NCBI GenBank assembly: GCA_021808105.1 | Contig: JAKBCC010000004.1 | Span: 1 to 50,448, forward strand | Length of the DNA stretch: 50,448 nt | Source: Planctomycetota bacterium | GTDB taxonomy: Bacteria; Planctomycetota; Phycisphaerae; WQYP01 | Direction of reading: 5' to 3' | Part shown: one piece after another, positions 16,714 to 25,750 of the stretch | Layout of the letters: each line of letters begins with the position of its first letter | Position numbering within the stretch: position 1 is the stretch's first letter | Notes under the pieces: generated by a model | What the model was told of the DNA's origin: nothing | The model's input: only the letters and a program-made list of their open reading frames with translations | Database searches by the model: none | Position numbers and translations under genes: made by a program

Positions 16714-17073
16714 CTAGCCCACGCATGGGGCATGGACCCGGGCGGGAACCAGGCAAATGAATTCAAAATTGACCGCACCGGAATTACGAAACTGGTGCAT
16801 CTCATTGGCCGGAACATAAACCACATCGCCGGGTTTCAACGGCTTGGTTCCCTCAGGTGTCAGTGCTTCCCCCCGACCAGATAAAATCAGCACCTGATGT
16901 TCATAATCGTGATGATGATGAGGTGTAAATCCGCCGGGTTCAACCGTAAATTTGCGCATAGCAAAGGTCGGGCACTGCTCCAGCGGCCCCAAAAGCATAC
17001 GCATCGTTACACGGTTCGATCCGGCCATGGTTACCGGCTTGGCCGGCACAGTATCACTGCTTTTAATAATCAT
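16714..17073 (-). CDS. cupin domain protein
   Basis: The reading frame is open further upstream, but GGAGTG five bases before the ATG at 17073 and the homology both favour this start, giving 119 residues. A single cupin barrel is visible. Motif 1 is PGGFTPHHHHDYEHQVLILSG with metal-binding His and Glu; motif 2 is PGDVVYVPANEMHQFRN with the final His. Such proteins bind a metal and act as small sugar or aromatic modifying enzymes or as sensors; no substrate can be assigned. It lies between ndk and the cardiolipin synthase-like gene on one strand. Confidence 0.85.
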   Translation of the reverse strand: MIIKSSDTVPAKPVTMAGSNRVTMRMLLGPLEQCPTFAMRKFTVEPGGFTPHHHHDYEHQVLILSGRGEALTPEGTKPLKPGDVVYVPANEMHQFRNSGAVNFEFICLVPARVHAPCVG

Positions 17074-17113
17074 CGCACACTCCAATTGCTCTGGCGATTT
17101 CTCAACGCGAAAA

Positions 17114-17584
17114 TTACTGGGCAGTACCGCTGGATAAATCATAAATCCATGGTTCCAACGCCCGATTGAAATCAAATAATTCCTCAGGCTTGAAAAACCG
17201 TGAAACCTCTGCTCTGGCGGTTTCGGGAGAATCACTGCCATGAATCAGATTGAAAGCGCTGGAAACGCCGAAATCCCCACGAATCGTGCCCGGCTCCGCT
17301 TTATAGCCAAACGTGGCCCCCATCATCTTGCGGCTGACATCAATAATATTGTTGCCTTCCAGCACCAGCAACACCACCGGACCGCTGGTCATAAACTTCA
17401 ACAGTGAGTCATAAAATGGTTTGCCCTTGTGCATGGCGTAATGTTCATGCGCTACCGCCGGAGCAATACGTGCCAGTTTCATTCCCACAATTTTTAATCC
17501 CTTTTGTTCAAACCGGCAGATAATGTTTCCAACCAATCCCCGCTCAACGGAATCCGGCTTGAGAATTATTAAGGTGCGATCCAT
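17114..17584 (-). CDS. ndk: nucleoside diphosphate kinase
   Basis: The 156 residues begin MDRTLIILKPDSVERGLVG, the standard Ndk N-terminus, so the open frame upstream to 17716 is ignored. The catalytic His115 is in NLIHGSDSPE, which forms the phospho-histidine that moves phosphate from ATP to other nucleoside diphosphates. KPFYDSLLKFMTSGPVV and RKMMGATFGYKAEPGTIRGDF complete the family signature. The family is usually 135-155 residues; a short C-terminal extension of about 12 residues is present. It lies 73 bases after the phosphotransferase gene. Confidence 0.96.
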   Translation of the reverse strand: MDRTLIILKPDSVERGLVGNIICRFEQKGLKIVGMKLARIAPAVAHEHYAMHKGKPFYDSLLKFMTSGPVVLLVLEGNNIIDVSRKMMGATFGYKAEPGTIRGDFGVSSAFNLIHGSDSPETARAEVSRFFKPEELFDFNRALEPWIYDLSSGTAQ

Positions 17585-17657
17585 ATAAATGTTTACTCCA
17601 CTTACATACTCTTCAGGCTGCAAACCCGGTTTTGCACCCGCTTTCATTATATATATC

Positions 17658-18767
17658 CTAATACTGATCCAAATACCCTGCAATATGGTCAATGGCCGCA
17701 TCCATGGAATGATCACCCTGCAGCAGCAATTCTATCGCACACGTGCGGATGAAATTTTTCTGATCTTCCTCGGTAATATATTCAACCGGAGATTTACCAT
17801 CTATTCGCGCCAGCAGCAGTGAGGCGAGAATTCTACCGCCGCTGTTTGAAATTTCCGCCACCATTGCTTTGGGCGCGGTTTCGCGATAGGTCTGCCAGAA
17901 ATAATCCGCCGCGATCATGGCGGCCCGCCAGCGCTTTTTCAAATAAAACGCCTTCAGCAGCAGATGATTCAAAAGTGTCGCCACATCAAATGCGGGGTTG
18001 CCGTAGAACGCCACTTCAAAATCCAAAATAAATAAATGAGCACTTTGGCCGTCACCCGGTGCCCGCCACAGCATATTCTTGGGTGAAAAATCTCCATGAA
18101 TCAGGCACGTGGGGGCATGGAGAAGTTCCGTTTCGACATCCCGCAAGGCCGGGGCCGCGGATTTATTTTTCTCCGCTGCAAACCGCAGGTACGGGTCGAT
18201 GCGCTGCTGGATAAACCCGGGCGAATCACCAAACCGTTGCGCCCATTTGGCATCCTTCATGGTAGACGCGTGCAAAATTGCCAAAAGTTCGGCAGCCGCC
18301 TCAGCCGCCCGGCGGTCAATCTGCCCGGCCAGCAACTGCTTTTTCCAATTCACCACCCCTACCGGAGCCACAGAAATCGCAAGTACATAATTTTCCGCAT
18401 CACTCCACAGAACCGTTGGAAGAGAATCGGCGGGCAGAATTTCTCCCAGCATGATCAGTGCGTCACGCTCCACCCATACCCGATCACGATCTACAGCCCA
18501 TTTAGCGGCGGTACGAAATTCTTCCAGCGGCTGCTTGATGACAAAACACGCCCCGGACCGCATGCGCTGATCCGGAATACCGCGCTTAATCTGACTGGCC
18601 GTGCGCATATCCGTTCCCACCGGCGCGCCGGCGTTCATGTCCATAATCTTAAGCACGACATTGGCCACGCCGCCGGAAAGGCTTTGCACCAACACTTCGC
18701 CATCCGGGGAAACCCTTGAGCGCTGACGCAAATAATCCAAAGCATTGTGTTCAGAAAGTTCAATCAT
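17658..18767 (-). CDS. phosphotransferase of the APH / methylthioribose kinase-like family
   Basis: The 369 residues have a kinase-like fold. The ATP-binding Lys is in CFVIKQPLEEFR (about residue 78), the catalytic loop is LIHGDFSPKN (222-231), and the metal-binding Asp is in FILDFEVAFYGNP (249). The KQ-x-L ... R pattern after the strand and the DFE in place of DWE recall 5-methylthioribose kinase, but the match is partial, and other small-molecule kinases of the APH family are possible. No other methionine-salvage genes are in the window. It begins nine bases after the PIN-like gene ends and is followed by ndk. Confidence 0.75.
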   Translation of the reverse strand: MIELSEHNALDYLRQRSRVSPDGEVLVQSLSGGVANVVLKIMDMNAGAPVGTDMRTASQIKRGIPDQRMRSGACFVIKQPLEEFRTAAKWAVDRDRVWVERDALIMLGEILPADSLPTVLWSDAENYVLAISVAPVGVVNWKKQLLAGQIDRRAAEAAAELLAILHASTMKDAKWAQRFGDSPGFIQQRIDPYLRFAAEKNKSAAPALRDVETELLHAPTCLIHGDFSPKNMLWRAPGDGQSAHLFILDFEVAFYGNPAFDVATLLNHLLLKAFYLKKRWRAAMIAADYFWQTYRETAPKAMVAEISNSGGRILASLLLARIDGKSPVEYITEEDQKNFIRTCAIELLLQGDHSMDAAIDHIAGYLDQY

Positions 18768-18776
18768 ATCGTGTTG

Positions 18777-19139
18777 TCAACCCGGCAACTGCCGCACCTT
18801 CACACGTCCGGGTGTAACCGTATAGAGCCGCTTGGGCGAAAGTCGCTTGTACCGTTCAAAAAGCCGATCCACGGCGGCGTTGCGTTCCGATGGCTCGCCA
18901 AGCAACAGCACGATACAAAGAGAAAATGCAAGGCCCTGATCATAAACGCTATGAATAAAATCACGATCCGCCGTTAAAAGACACCACTGCCGCTGCGCCA
19001 AATCAGCAAGCAACTTGTCAGGCGGCCCGGACGCCGACGTCTGGTCAGTAAGTTCTGCGATCTGGTGTACCCGATGTCCATGCCGGATCATCGCCTCACC
19101 CACATCCGCCGCCAAACCACCATGGAGTAAAAACTGCAT
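18777..19139 (-). CDS. DUF5615-like (PIN/Mut7-C-type) small protein
   Basis: The 120 residues follow the layout of DUF5615 PIN-like proteins: an N-terminal FLLHGGLAADVGEAMIRHGHRV, a helix, then QWCLLTADRDFIHSV, where the TADRDF corresponds to the conserved acidic T-x-D-x-D-F. The normal N-terminal Asp/Glu of FLADENL is replaced by HGG, so metal binding at that end may be altered. In other genomes such proteins are often encoded with a small antitoxin-like DUF433 partner; none is seen here. It lies close to the phosphotransferase gene (nine bases). Confidence 0.6.
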   Translation of the reverse strand: MQFLLHGGLAADVGEAMIRHGHRVHQIAELTDQTSASGPPDKLLADLAQRQWCLLTADRDFIHSVYDQGLAFSLCIVLLLGEPSERNAAVDRLFERYKRLSPKRLYTVTPGRVKVRQLPG

Positions 19140-19299
19140 TCCAAAATCCCATCCGCGACATCGCGCCTCAAACCAACAAAAAAATCAGGCCGTACAGGCT
19201 ACTGGCCACGGCAATTCCCATGCGCGAATTATGCACAGAATCGCACATCCCGCCAAGTGCCCAGCGTCAAATTGCGTGCTGAATTGCTTGTCGAACTGC

Positions 19300-20175
19300 T
19301 TACTGCACGCCCGTGCATCGGGCATGAGCCGCCAAGGCCATCGCCGCTAAGGCTACATTATGCACACGGTGCACCAGCACCCCGCGCTGGGCCGCCAAGC
19401 TGCTCACCAGAGCAGTGGCCATATCACGCTGATCCCACGTGCCCGGTGCCCCATCAGCGATAACCGCTGATAAAAATCTCTTCCGTGAGGCCCCGAGAAC
19501 CACCGGAAAACCCTGGCCCGCCAACTGGTCAATATGCGCCACTAACCGCCAGTTATCTTCCAGCGCTTTCCCAAAACCCAAGCCCGGGTCCAGCAGAATT
19601 CGATCCTGGGCAACCCCCTTGGCCATCGCCGCTTTCGCCCGTTGCTGCAGATACCCGAAAACCTCCGCACAAATATTTTCCCGCGCCACCGGCGGATGCT
19701 GCGGACTTTCCATCCACATGTGCATAAGCACCACAAAACAACCGGTACGTGCCGCCAAAGCAAACATCTCCGGATCATGCTCTCCGGCAGACGTATCATT
19801 AATCATCCCGGCACCCGCGGAAATCGCCGCTTGAGCCACAGCGCTGCAGCGCGTATCCACACTGATAATGACCGCCGGGTCGGCTTTACCCAATTCACCC
19901 AGTCGCATCGCCAAGCCCTTGATAACCGGAACCACCCGATGAATCTGTTGATCCGCGCCGACCGGCACCACGCCCGGCCGATGAAACGATGAAGCCTCAC
20001 CGCCAATATCCAGTATGCCAGCCCCCTGCTGCACCAGGCTAAGCCCCTGCTCTATACAAGCCTGATGATCAATTCCACCAGCCGTGGAAAATCTACCGCC
20101 GTCGCTGAAACTGTCCGGCGTTACATTCACCACACCCATAATCATTGGACGCATAAATCCGATTCCCGTTGCCAT
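19300..20175 (-). CDS. folP: dihydropteroate synthase
   Basis: The 291 residues carry the FolP signatures: IMGVVNVTPDSFSDGGRF for the pterin phosphate site, DIGGEASSFHRPG in place of the usual DIGGESTRPG, ISVDTRCSAVAQAAISAGAGMINDTS, and GASRKRFLSAV. It joins 4-aminobenzoate to a dihydropterin diphosphate in folate synthesis. GGAG about six bases before the ATG at 20175 sets the start; the frame open to 20532 is not coding. The altered loop GGEASSFHRPG lies where sulfonamide-resistance changes occur in this family, so sulfonamide sensitivity may differ; this is inference. Confidence 0.93.
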   Translation of the reverse strand: MATGIGFMRPMIMGVVNVTPDSFSDGGRFSTAGGIDHQACIEQGLSLVQQGAGILDIGGEASSFHRPGVVPVGADQQIHRVVPVIKGLAMRLGELGKADPAVIISVDTRCSAVAQAAISAGAGMINDTSAGEHDPEMFALAARTGCFVVLMHMWMESPQHPPVARENICAEVFGYLQQRAKAAMAKGVAQDRILLDPGLGFGKALEDNWRLVAHIDQLAGQGFPVVLGASRKRFLSAVIADGAPGTWDQRDMATALVSSLAAQRGVLVHRVHNVALAAMALAAHARCTGVQ

Positions 20176-20277
20176 ACGTTTCTCCAAACCCATCACGCCG
20201 GTACGAAATGCACGTTTTAAGTGCTCCGAGTATACCGCAACAGAAACAGTTTTGCGTACCCGCGTGCTCGCCAGTAA

Positions 20278-20312
20278 TCTGGAACTTGGAACCTGGAACC
20301 TGGAATCTGGCA
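20278..20312. repeat. tandem heptamer repeat, five units
   Basis: Five consecutive 7-base units follow the pattern [CT][CT]TGGAA (TCTGGAA, CTTGGAA, CCTGGAA, CCTGGAA, TCTGGCA). The array is non-coding and lies about 100 bases upstream of the folP start. Confidence 0.75.
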
Positions 20313-20462
20313 TAATGTTAGCTGGCAGATTTAATCTGCCGGGCACTGTTTTGATCGACAGATAAATACAGCCGAACCTGACCACCGGGGCTTGCGCAAG
20401 GCGATGAGGACATGTCGCCCCCTTCACCCGCGCAGTGAGAAGCAGGTTCCCCAAGCATCTAA

Positions 20463-20489
20463 AAACAAAGGTACCTGACACCTTTGTTT
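20463..20489. repeat. REP-like hairpin with GGTACCTGACACC core
   Basis: A perfect 10-bp stem (aaacaaaggt with acctttgttt) encloses the 7-base loop acctgac. The same AAAGGTACCTGACACCTTT core occurs, as a head-to-head pair, at 39877-39923. Confidence 0.75.
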
Positions 20490-20586
20490 CCGGATGGCCC
20501 ATGCTGCGATTGGCCGCCATGTTGCAAAACAACCGCCCGCCGCGTGGCCGCCGATGAGCTTCTGGGATACACTTGGGAGGTGCACC

Positions 20587-21219
20587 ATGGTAAGGAGTTG
20601 GCTTATGCGGTTGATGAATATTTTTGCGGTTCTGGTGGTGGCACCGGTTTTATTTTTCTTCCTTCCCGGGTGCAGCACTTCTGCGCCGCGGCGGCCCGTG
20701 ATGCAGCAGCCGCTTAATCCGGCGGTGCTGCAAATATTGCGGTCGTTGGCGAAGGGTCATAAAGATAAAACCCAACTGGCGTTTCTTGCGGATTTTAAGG
20801 GGTTGTCAAAATCGGTAAGCCGTTTTAACAGCTATATGTCCAATAGTCAGGGAAAGCTTTTAAAACAACTCCAAGCCTGGGCAAAAAAGCATCGCGTTAA
20901 GCTGCATTACTTTTATCGTCCGGGCCTCTATGGCAAAGCCCAGAAAATTATCGCGGATGACGAAGGCTCGCTGTTGCTGCACAGCAATGCTGCTGACTTT
21001 CAGAAGCGTTATCTGGTCATGATGTATATGGATTACTCCTGGCAATTTGCCATGGATAAGGCGGCCCAAAAGCAGGCCCGGAAGAATCAGGCGGGGCCGG
21101 GCTTGCTGCAATATCTGAACAATGCGGTTGCGGTTAATAAACAATCCCTTGCTGACCTGTGGAAGCTTCTGGAACGGTACCAATGGCAGAAGGGCATTAC
21201 CGGCGGTGCGGCAAAATAG
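20587..21219 (+). CDS. putative lipoprotein of unknown function
   Basis: GGGAGG about six bases before the ATG at 20587 sets the start. The N-terminus is a type II signal: a hydrophobic stretch FAVLVVAPVLFFFLPG followed by the lipobox LPGC, so Cys would be lipidated and the protein anchored in an envelope membrane. The mature ~180 residues are rich in Lys, Gln and Ala, predicted helical, with no recognised domain. It lies about 180 bases upstream of queC in the same direction but is probably separate from the queuosine genes. Confidence 0.75.
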   Translation: MVRSWLMRLMNIFAVLVVAPVLFFFLPGCSTSAPRRPVMQQPLNPAVLQILRSLAKGHKDKTQLAFLADFKGLSKSVSRFNSYMSNSQGKLLKQLQAWAKKHRVKLHYFYRPGLYGKAQKIIADDEGSLLLHSNAADFQKRYLVMMYMDYSWQFAMDKAAQKQARKNQAGPGLLQYLNNAVAVNKQSLADLWKLLERYQWQKGITGGAAK

Positions 21220-21351
21220 GTGCGGTAACCTGCGAGGATGGGGTTGGAATTGGGGAAGAAGTCAGAGCAGAAGTTAGGAGTTTCTGGAAGCACTGGCGCT
21301 TCTGTTTTGATCGGCAGGTGAACTTTCCGGCTAACATCGGGTGCCTATGCC

Positions 21352-21368
21352 AAGCCTATGCTAGGCTT
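21352..21368. promoter_or_regulatory. small hairpin upstream of queC
   Basis: A perfect 7-bp stem (aagccta with taggctt) with a 3-base loop lies 29 bases before the queC start. A preQ1 riboswitch would make sense at this place, but I do not see its consensus, so this is only a structural note. Confidence 0.3.
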
Positions 21369-21396
21369 ACAGCGAACTAACCGGTAAACTCTGGGG

Positions 21397-22116
21397 ATGA
21401 TGGATGTGGATTTGAAAATAAAAAAAGCGGTTGTGCTGTTAAGCGGCGGCCTGGATTCCGCCACGGTTCTGGCCGTCGCAAAAGACTGCGGCTATACATG
21501 TTATGCTCTGAGTTTTGATTACGGCCAGCGCCATCGGCAGGAACTTCATGCGGCTGCACAGTTGGCTACTGGCTTAGACGTTGCACAGCACGTTGTCCTG
21601 GACTTGAATCTGCGGCACTTCGGCGGATCAGCACTGACGGCGGATATTGCGGTGCCGAAAGATCGCCCCGCCGCGGAGATGACACACGACATTCCAGTGA
21701 CGTATGTGCCGGCGCGCAATACGGTATTTTTGTCCTGTGCTTTGGCCTGGGCGGAGGTGCTGGAGTGTTTCGACATATTCATTGGGGTCAACGCGGTGGA
21801 TTATTCGGGATATCCGGATTGCCGCCCGGATTATATTGCCGCATTTGAAACCATGGCCAACCTGGCCACGCGGGCGGGCATTGAAGGCCGGGGAAAGTTT
21901 CGTATTCATTCGCCGCTGATAAGCCTGCAAAAAGCGGATATTATCAGGCTGGGACTTTCTCTGGGAGTTAATTACGGCCACACCTGGACCTGTTACGACC
22001 CGGGCTTCACCGGTGCCGCGTGCGGTCGTTGTGATGCCTGCCAACTGCGGCTGGCCGCGTTTGAGCAGTTGGGCCTGACCGACCCGGCACCGTATGAACA
22101 GAACCGCGGCGATTAA
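21397..22116 (+). CDS. queC: 7-cyano-7-deazaguanine synthase
   Basis: The 239 residues have the PP-loop SGGLDS (16-21) that binds [15 protein letters not shown] soon after, and [17 protein letters not shown] with [22 protein letters not shown] in the middle. Near the C-terminus [21 protein letters not shown] supplies the four zinc-binding cysteines. QueC converts 7-carboxy-7-deazaguanine to preQ0, using ATP and ammonia, on the way to queuosine in tRNA. It is followed by queE after two bases and then queF, forming an operon. queD and the tgt gene are not in the window. Confidence 0.96.
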   Translation: MMDVDLKIKKAVVLLSGGLDSATVLAVAKDCGYTCYALSFDYGQRHRQELHAAAQLATGLDVAQHVVLDLNLRHFGGSALTADIAVPKDRPAAEMTHDIPVTYVPARNTVFLSCALAWAEVLECFDIFIGVNAVDYSGYPDCRPDYIAAFETMANLATRAGIEGRGKFRIHSPLISLQKADIIRLGLSLGVNYGHTWTCYDPGFTGAACGRCDACQLRLAAFEQLGLTDPAPYEQNRGD

Positions 22117-22118
22117 AC

Positions 22119-22817
22119 ATGAAAATAGCGGAGATGTTTTACAGTATACAGGGGGAAGGAAAACTCACGGGAGTTCCCTCATTTTTTATTCGCACCAGCG
22201 GGTGCAATTTGCGCTGCCGCTGGTGCGACACGCCGTACAGCTCATGGGATCCCACGGGGGAGAATATGACGGTTTCTCAAATCCTGGATCAGGCGGCCCA
22301 AAAGCCCGGCAGGCATGTGGTTATCACCGGCGGCGAACCGATGATGCAGGGGCAATTGCCGGAGCTTGTCACCGGCTTAAAAAATATGGGCCGGCATATT
22401 ACCATCGAGACCGCCGGAACACTGTGGCAGGAGGTGCCCATGGACCTTGCCAGCATCAGTCCGAAATTATCCAATTCTACCCCGACGGATCATTCCACCT
22501 GGTCGCAAACGCACGAGCAGCGGCGATTGAATTGGGACGTTCTGGCACGGTTTGCCCGCTCTGCTCTCATTGTTGAGCGGCAATGGAAATTTGTTATATG
22601 CAAACCGGAGGATATGCGGGAAGTGGATGCGGTTTTGGCAACAGTTTCGCAAGCAGCGCCCATTAATCCCGCAGATGTTATTCTCATGCCGGAAGGCGTT
22701 ACCGCCGATGCGGTGCAAACGCGGGGTAGTTGGCTGGCGGAAATATGCCGCGAGCGGGGCTTTCGCTTTGGAATGCGGTTGCATATTCTGCTGTATGGGA
22801 ACACCCGCGGAACGTAA
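22119..22817 (+). CDS. queE: 7-carboxy-7-deazaguanine synthase (radical SAM)
   Basis: The 232 residues open with [21 protein letters not shown], then the radical-SAM cluster motif CNLRCRWC (Cys29, Cys33, Cys36), and [10 protein letters not shown]. QueE rearranges 6-carboxytetrahydropterin to 7-carboxy-7-deazaguanine with a [4Fe-4S] cluster and AdoMet. The family is normally 210-240 residues. It starts two bases after the queC stop, with only a weak ribosome binding site, so translation is probably coupled. Confidence 0.95.
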   Translation: MKIAEMFYSIQGEGKLTGVPSFFIRTSGCNLRCRWCDTPYSSWDPTGENMTVSQILDQAAQKPGRHVVITGGEPMMQGQLPELVTGLKNMGRHITIETAGTLWQEVPMDLASISPKLSNSTPTDHSTWSQTHEQRRLNWDVLARFARSALIVERQWKFVICKPEDMREVDAVLATVSQAAPINPADVILMPEGVTADAVQTRGSWLAEICRERGFRFGMRLHILLYGNTRGT

Positions 22818-22891
22818 AATTAGCACACGTAAAACATGCGCCTTATGCGGCGACTGTTTTTCATAAATTGTTAAAAGAAAAGGAATATATA

Positions 22892-23257
22892 ATGAAAAAA
22901 AACGCCGGCCGATTGCACCTGTTGGAAACCTTTAACAACCCCCATCCCACGAGAGATTATGACATTGAACACATTGCGCCGGAATTTACGTCGGTTTGTC
23001 CGCAGACGGGGCAGCCGGATTTCGGGACTATTCGTTTGCTGTACATTCCGGACAAGTTATGTGTGGAACTCAAAAGCTATAAAATGTATCTTCAGAGTTT
23101 TCGCAACCAAGGTATTTTTTATGAGGATGTCACCAACGTTATTTTGGATGAACTGGTAAAACGCCTGGAACCGCGGCAAATGACGATTATCAGCGAATGG
23201 ACGCCACGCGGTGGGCTGCGATCCATTATTCGATGTGTTTATAAACCGGGGAATTGA
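22892..23257 (+). CDS. queF: NADPH-dependent 7-cyano-7-deazaguanine reductase (single-domain)
   Basis: AAAGGA about eight bases before the ATG at 22892 sets the start and gives 121 residues. [14 protein letters not shown] holds the active-site Cys36, and [21 protein letters not shown] is the QueF signature (60-79). This is the short, one-domain form related to GTP cyclohydrolase I folds, rather than the ~280-residue E. coli form. It reduces the nitrile of preQ0 to preQ1. With queC and queE this gives the steps from carboxy-deazaguanine to preQ1. The 12-base palindrome ctgcaattgcag follows at 23262-23273. Confidence 0.95.
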   Translation: MKKNAGRLHLLETFNNPHPTRDYDIEHIAPEFTSVCPQTGQPDFGTIRLLYIPDKLCVELKSYKMYLQSFRNQGIFYEDVTNVILDELVKRLEPRQMTIISEWTPRGGLRSIIRCVYKPGN

Positions 23258-23385
23258 GCGACTGCAATTGCAGGTACACCGCTAAAATATTTTTTTGGGG
23301 TTGTATTGCAGGAGAAGGCTATACCGCCGGCAGAGCCAGCGGCTTTGTGGTGGGAGGTGGCGAGTCGGGGTTCGGGGGTTATTGA

Positions 23386-24195
23386 TTATTGCGTTAATCC
23401 GGCGGCGAGTTCTGCGGTAAAGGACCCAACCGCGGCGGCAACATCCGGTGCCGGTCTGGCCAATTCGCGGGTAATGGTCTTGATGATGGCCGACCCCACA
23501 ATAATGCCATCGGCCAGCGGGGCCAACTCCGCCACCTGATCCGGACGGGAAATTCCAAATCCCACGCAGATAGGGTGCGGCGTCATCACGCGCAACGCTT
23601 TAAGATTCAGCGGCACATCAGCCGGCAATGACTGTCGTTCCCCGGTAATACCGGTCACTGAGAGATAATAAATAAATCCGGTGCATAAAGCGGCAATTTT
23701 TGCCCGTCGATCCGGCATTGTTGTAGGAGCGATTAAAAGACTGCTTTTGAGTTGATATTTGTCTAACAGGGCAACCAGCGCCGGTGCTTCCTCCAGGGGC
23801 ACATCCGGCAAAATCAGCCCATCGATTCCCGAATTGGCACAAGCAGCGGCAAACGAATCAGCGCCATGTTTGAAAATAATACTGAAGCTGGCCATGGCCA
23901 TGATGGGCAGGGAAAAGCCAACGCTGCGGATTTTTTCAACCGCCTGCATGATGCGTGGTACCGTGGCACCATTTTGCAGCGCCAGACGATAACTTTCCTG
24001 GATGGTCGGCCCATCGGCAATGGGATCAGAAAATGGAATTCCTAATTCAATACAGCCCGCACCGGCCTGTTGCAGCGATTCCAGCATGGGTCCCAGCAGA
24101 TCAACGGTCGGATAGCCTGCAGTGACAAAGGGACACAATAACGCCCGGCGATTGCGCCCCGGCGCGGCAAACGCGGCTGATAGCCTGTCGGTCAT
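23386..24195 (-). CDS. trpA: tryptophan synthase alpha subunit
   Basis: This 269-residue TIM barrel has the catalytic Glu50 in CIELGIPFSDP and Asp61 in IADGPTIQ. LLIAPTTMPDRRAKIA, FIYYLSVTGITGER, and VGFGISRPDQVAELAPLADGIIVGSAI follow. The alpha subunit cleaves indole-3-glycerol phosphate to indole and glyceraldehyde 3-phosphate, and indole passes to TrpB. trpB and the other trp genes are not in the window, so it is separated from its usual partner. The ATG is one base after the stop of the BRCT-like protein gene, so the two are translationally coupled. Confidence 0.96.
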   Translation of the reverse strand: MTDRLSAAFAAPGRNRRALLCPFVTAGYPTVDLLGPMLESLQQAGAGCIELGIPFSDPIADGPTIQESYRLALQNGATVPRIMQAVEKIRSVGFSLPIMAMASFSIIFKHGADSFAAACANSGIDGLILPDVPLEEAPALVALLDKYQLKSSLLIAPTTMPDRRAKIAALCTGFIYYLSVTGITGERQSLPADVPLNLKALRVMTPHPICVGFGISRPDQVAELAPLADGIIVGSAIIKTITRELARPAPDVAAAVGSFTAELAAGLTQ

Positions 24196-24196
24196 A

Positions 24197-25609
24197 TTAC
24201 TGCCGCACCAGTGGATGGGCGTAATAGCCGATCATCGCCAGGAAGCGATTGGCGTTGAGAATGGGCACGGAAAGGTTCTGCGCCTTTTGTTCCAACTGCC
24301 CGTAGCGCTGCTGTTGTGTAACCCGTTCAGACTTCAGTGCCGCCGTCTGGGACGTCTGGACACCGCTGAAATCCAACTGCGAATTGGTCGGGCGTGATCC
24401 CAGCACCAGAAAGTCGGTCTGTGTGGAAAGGTGCGTTTGCACCACGCCGCCCCAGGATTCAACCAGCCGCACAATTTGCCGACGACCGGCAGCGGTGGGC
24501 AGCCCGTTTCCATTGACATCAAAATCGCCGTAGATAACAAAGTGGAACTTCCGATTCTGATCTTTGTGGAAGACTGGATTGGCAATCAGATCACCGGCAA
24601 AAATCTGGGCATTGGGTTGCAGATGGGTGATGCGGCAGACCGACGCAAATTTTCCGGCACGAATAACCGATATGGAACCCGCCCCGCCGCCGTTGTGGCC
24701 GGTGTTAACGCCCAGATTCGGATTATACACCGCAAAGGATAAACCGACGGTAATATGTTCGCTGGTGCCCAAGTTAATATATACATGCTGCGTCATCGGT
24801 GAGACGCGAATAACTTTTCCGTCCGCCTGGCTCAAGATAGCGTTGGCACCCGTGTTCGGGGCGCGGTAGGCAGCGATCTGATTTCGTAAATCCTGGACCA
24901 CGGCGATTCGCGCCTGAAGTTCCTGCTTGAGCTGCTGAATCTGAATAACCTGCCCGCGCAGCTCCGAGATGTATTTAGTTTGTTCAGCGGTAATTTGCTG
25001 CTGCAGTGTGCCGGCTTCGGAGGAAACCTGTGTGTTGGCCGCATTTAACTTGGCCGTTAAAGCATCGATACGATTCTGAGCCGAGGTCAGTTTATCATTG
25101 ATCGCATGAATATCATCCTTAAATGATGATCGCGTGGAGGCGAATCGACGCTGGTAGTTAGCTATATGCAGGTGATACTGCTTTATTTCATTTTGCGCAT
25201 TGACCAGTGCGGAATCCACTTGTGACAGGGCCAGCACCAGAGACTTTCCAGTCATTCCGGCCTTGGCCAGCACCTGATACACCGGTCCGGATGGACCAAT
25301 GAGCTGCGAGACGCGTGCACCGCTGTTGCCTCTGATCTCAACTTCCAATTGATTTATTTGCCCGACCAACTGCCGCACCACGGTATTGCTGGGCGAGGCG
25401 TTGGCTTTAAGATCGGCAACAATCTGAAGATTCTGATCTTCGGTGGATGCAATCAGCCCCAGATTCTGTTGATCCGCAGAAGCTGTTTGTTCCACCTTAC
25501 CCAATTTAAGGTACAGCAGAATGGCGACTACCGTCACCACGAGAAACAGACCGATGAAAACAATAAGTGCGTAAGGTGGCGCGCTGCGCTGTGTGCGAAC
25601 TGTTGCCAT
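24197..25609 (-). CDS. membrane-anchored coiled-coil protein with C-terminal BRCT-like domain
   Basis: GGAGG nine bases before the ATG at 25609 gives 470 residues. One transmembrane helix (about 13-34) is followed by a long helical region rich in Gln, Asn and Ala with heptad-like spacing (about 40-235), probably a coiled coil. Next comes a beta-rich segment with a GGGAGSISV loop. From about residue 355 I read a BRCT-like domain: strand HFVIYGDFDV, helix GRRQIVRLVESWGG, strand VQTHLSTQTDFLVLG, and the tail KAQNLSVPILNANRFL. BRCT domains normally bind phosphopeptides or DNA ends in the cytoplasm. The assignment is by pattern, not by search. It is co-transcribed with trpA. Confidence 0.75.
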   Translation of the reverse strand: MATVRTQRSAPPYALIVFIGLFLVVTVVAILLYLKLGKVEQTASADQQNLGLIASTEDQNLQIVADLKANASPSNTVVRQLVGQINQLEVEIRGNSGARVSQLIGPSGPVYQVLAKAGMTGKSLVLALSQVDSALVNAQNEIKQYHLHIANYQRRFASTRSSFKDDIHAINDKLTSAQNRIDALTAKLNAANTQVSSEAGTLQQQITAEQTKYISELRGQVIQIQQLKQELQARIAVVQDLRNQIAAYRAPNTGANAILSQADGKVIRVSPMTQHVYINLGTSEHITVGLSFAVYNPNLGVNTGHNGGGAGSISVIRAGKFASVCRITHLQPNAQIFAGDLIANPVFHKDQNRKFHFVIYGDFDVNGNGLPTAAGRRQIVRLVESWGGVVQTHLSTQTDFLVLGSRPTNSQLDFSGVQTSQTAALKSERVTQQQRYGQLEQKAQNLSVPILNANRFLAMIGYYAHPLVRQ

Positions 25610-25721
25610 AGGTGAAAGCCTCCGTAGCCAAACATCCTGACCGGCATGCCGCAGCCTCGTGACGCCATCGACCATCCAATAATCGAACCCCGGGCCACGA
25701 CAGCTTCGGCGCTGTGCTAAA

Positions 25722-25750
25722 ACTATCACCGCGAATGGCGATTGGGTCAA
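25722..25750 (-). promoter_or_regulatory. predicted promoter of the BRCT-like gene and trpA
   Basis: On the minus strand a -35 TTGACC (25750-25745) and a -10 GATAGT (25727-25722) are 17 bases apart. The leader would be about 105 bases. Confidence 0.5.

Larger units (their letters stand above)
20176..20586. other. 411-base region between divergent folP and the lipoprotein gene
   Basis: No gene is visible. The region contains five tandem heptamers (20278-20312), an 8-bp hairpin ggcagatttaatctgcc (20324-20340), and a 10-bp stem hairpin with a GTACCTGACACC core (20463-20489) that reappears near 39.9 kb. The lipoprotein ribosome binding site GGGAGG is at 20575-20580. Confidence 0.5.

Noticed and set aside
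21220..21396. Possible preQ1 riboswitch upstream of queC
   Set aside because: A hairpin is present, but I see neither the class I nor class II consensus.
22839..22860. Small cgcc/ggcg hairpin followed by a T-run between queE and queF, considered as a terminator
   Set aside because: The stem has only four pairs; a terminator here would cut queF from its operon.
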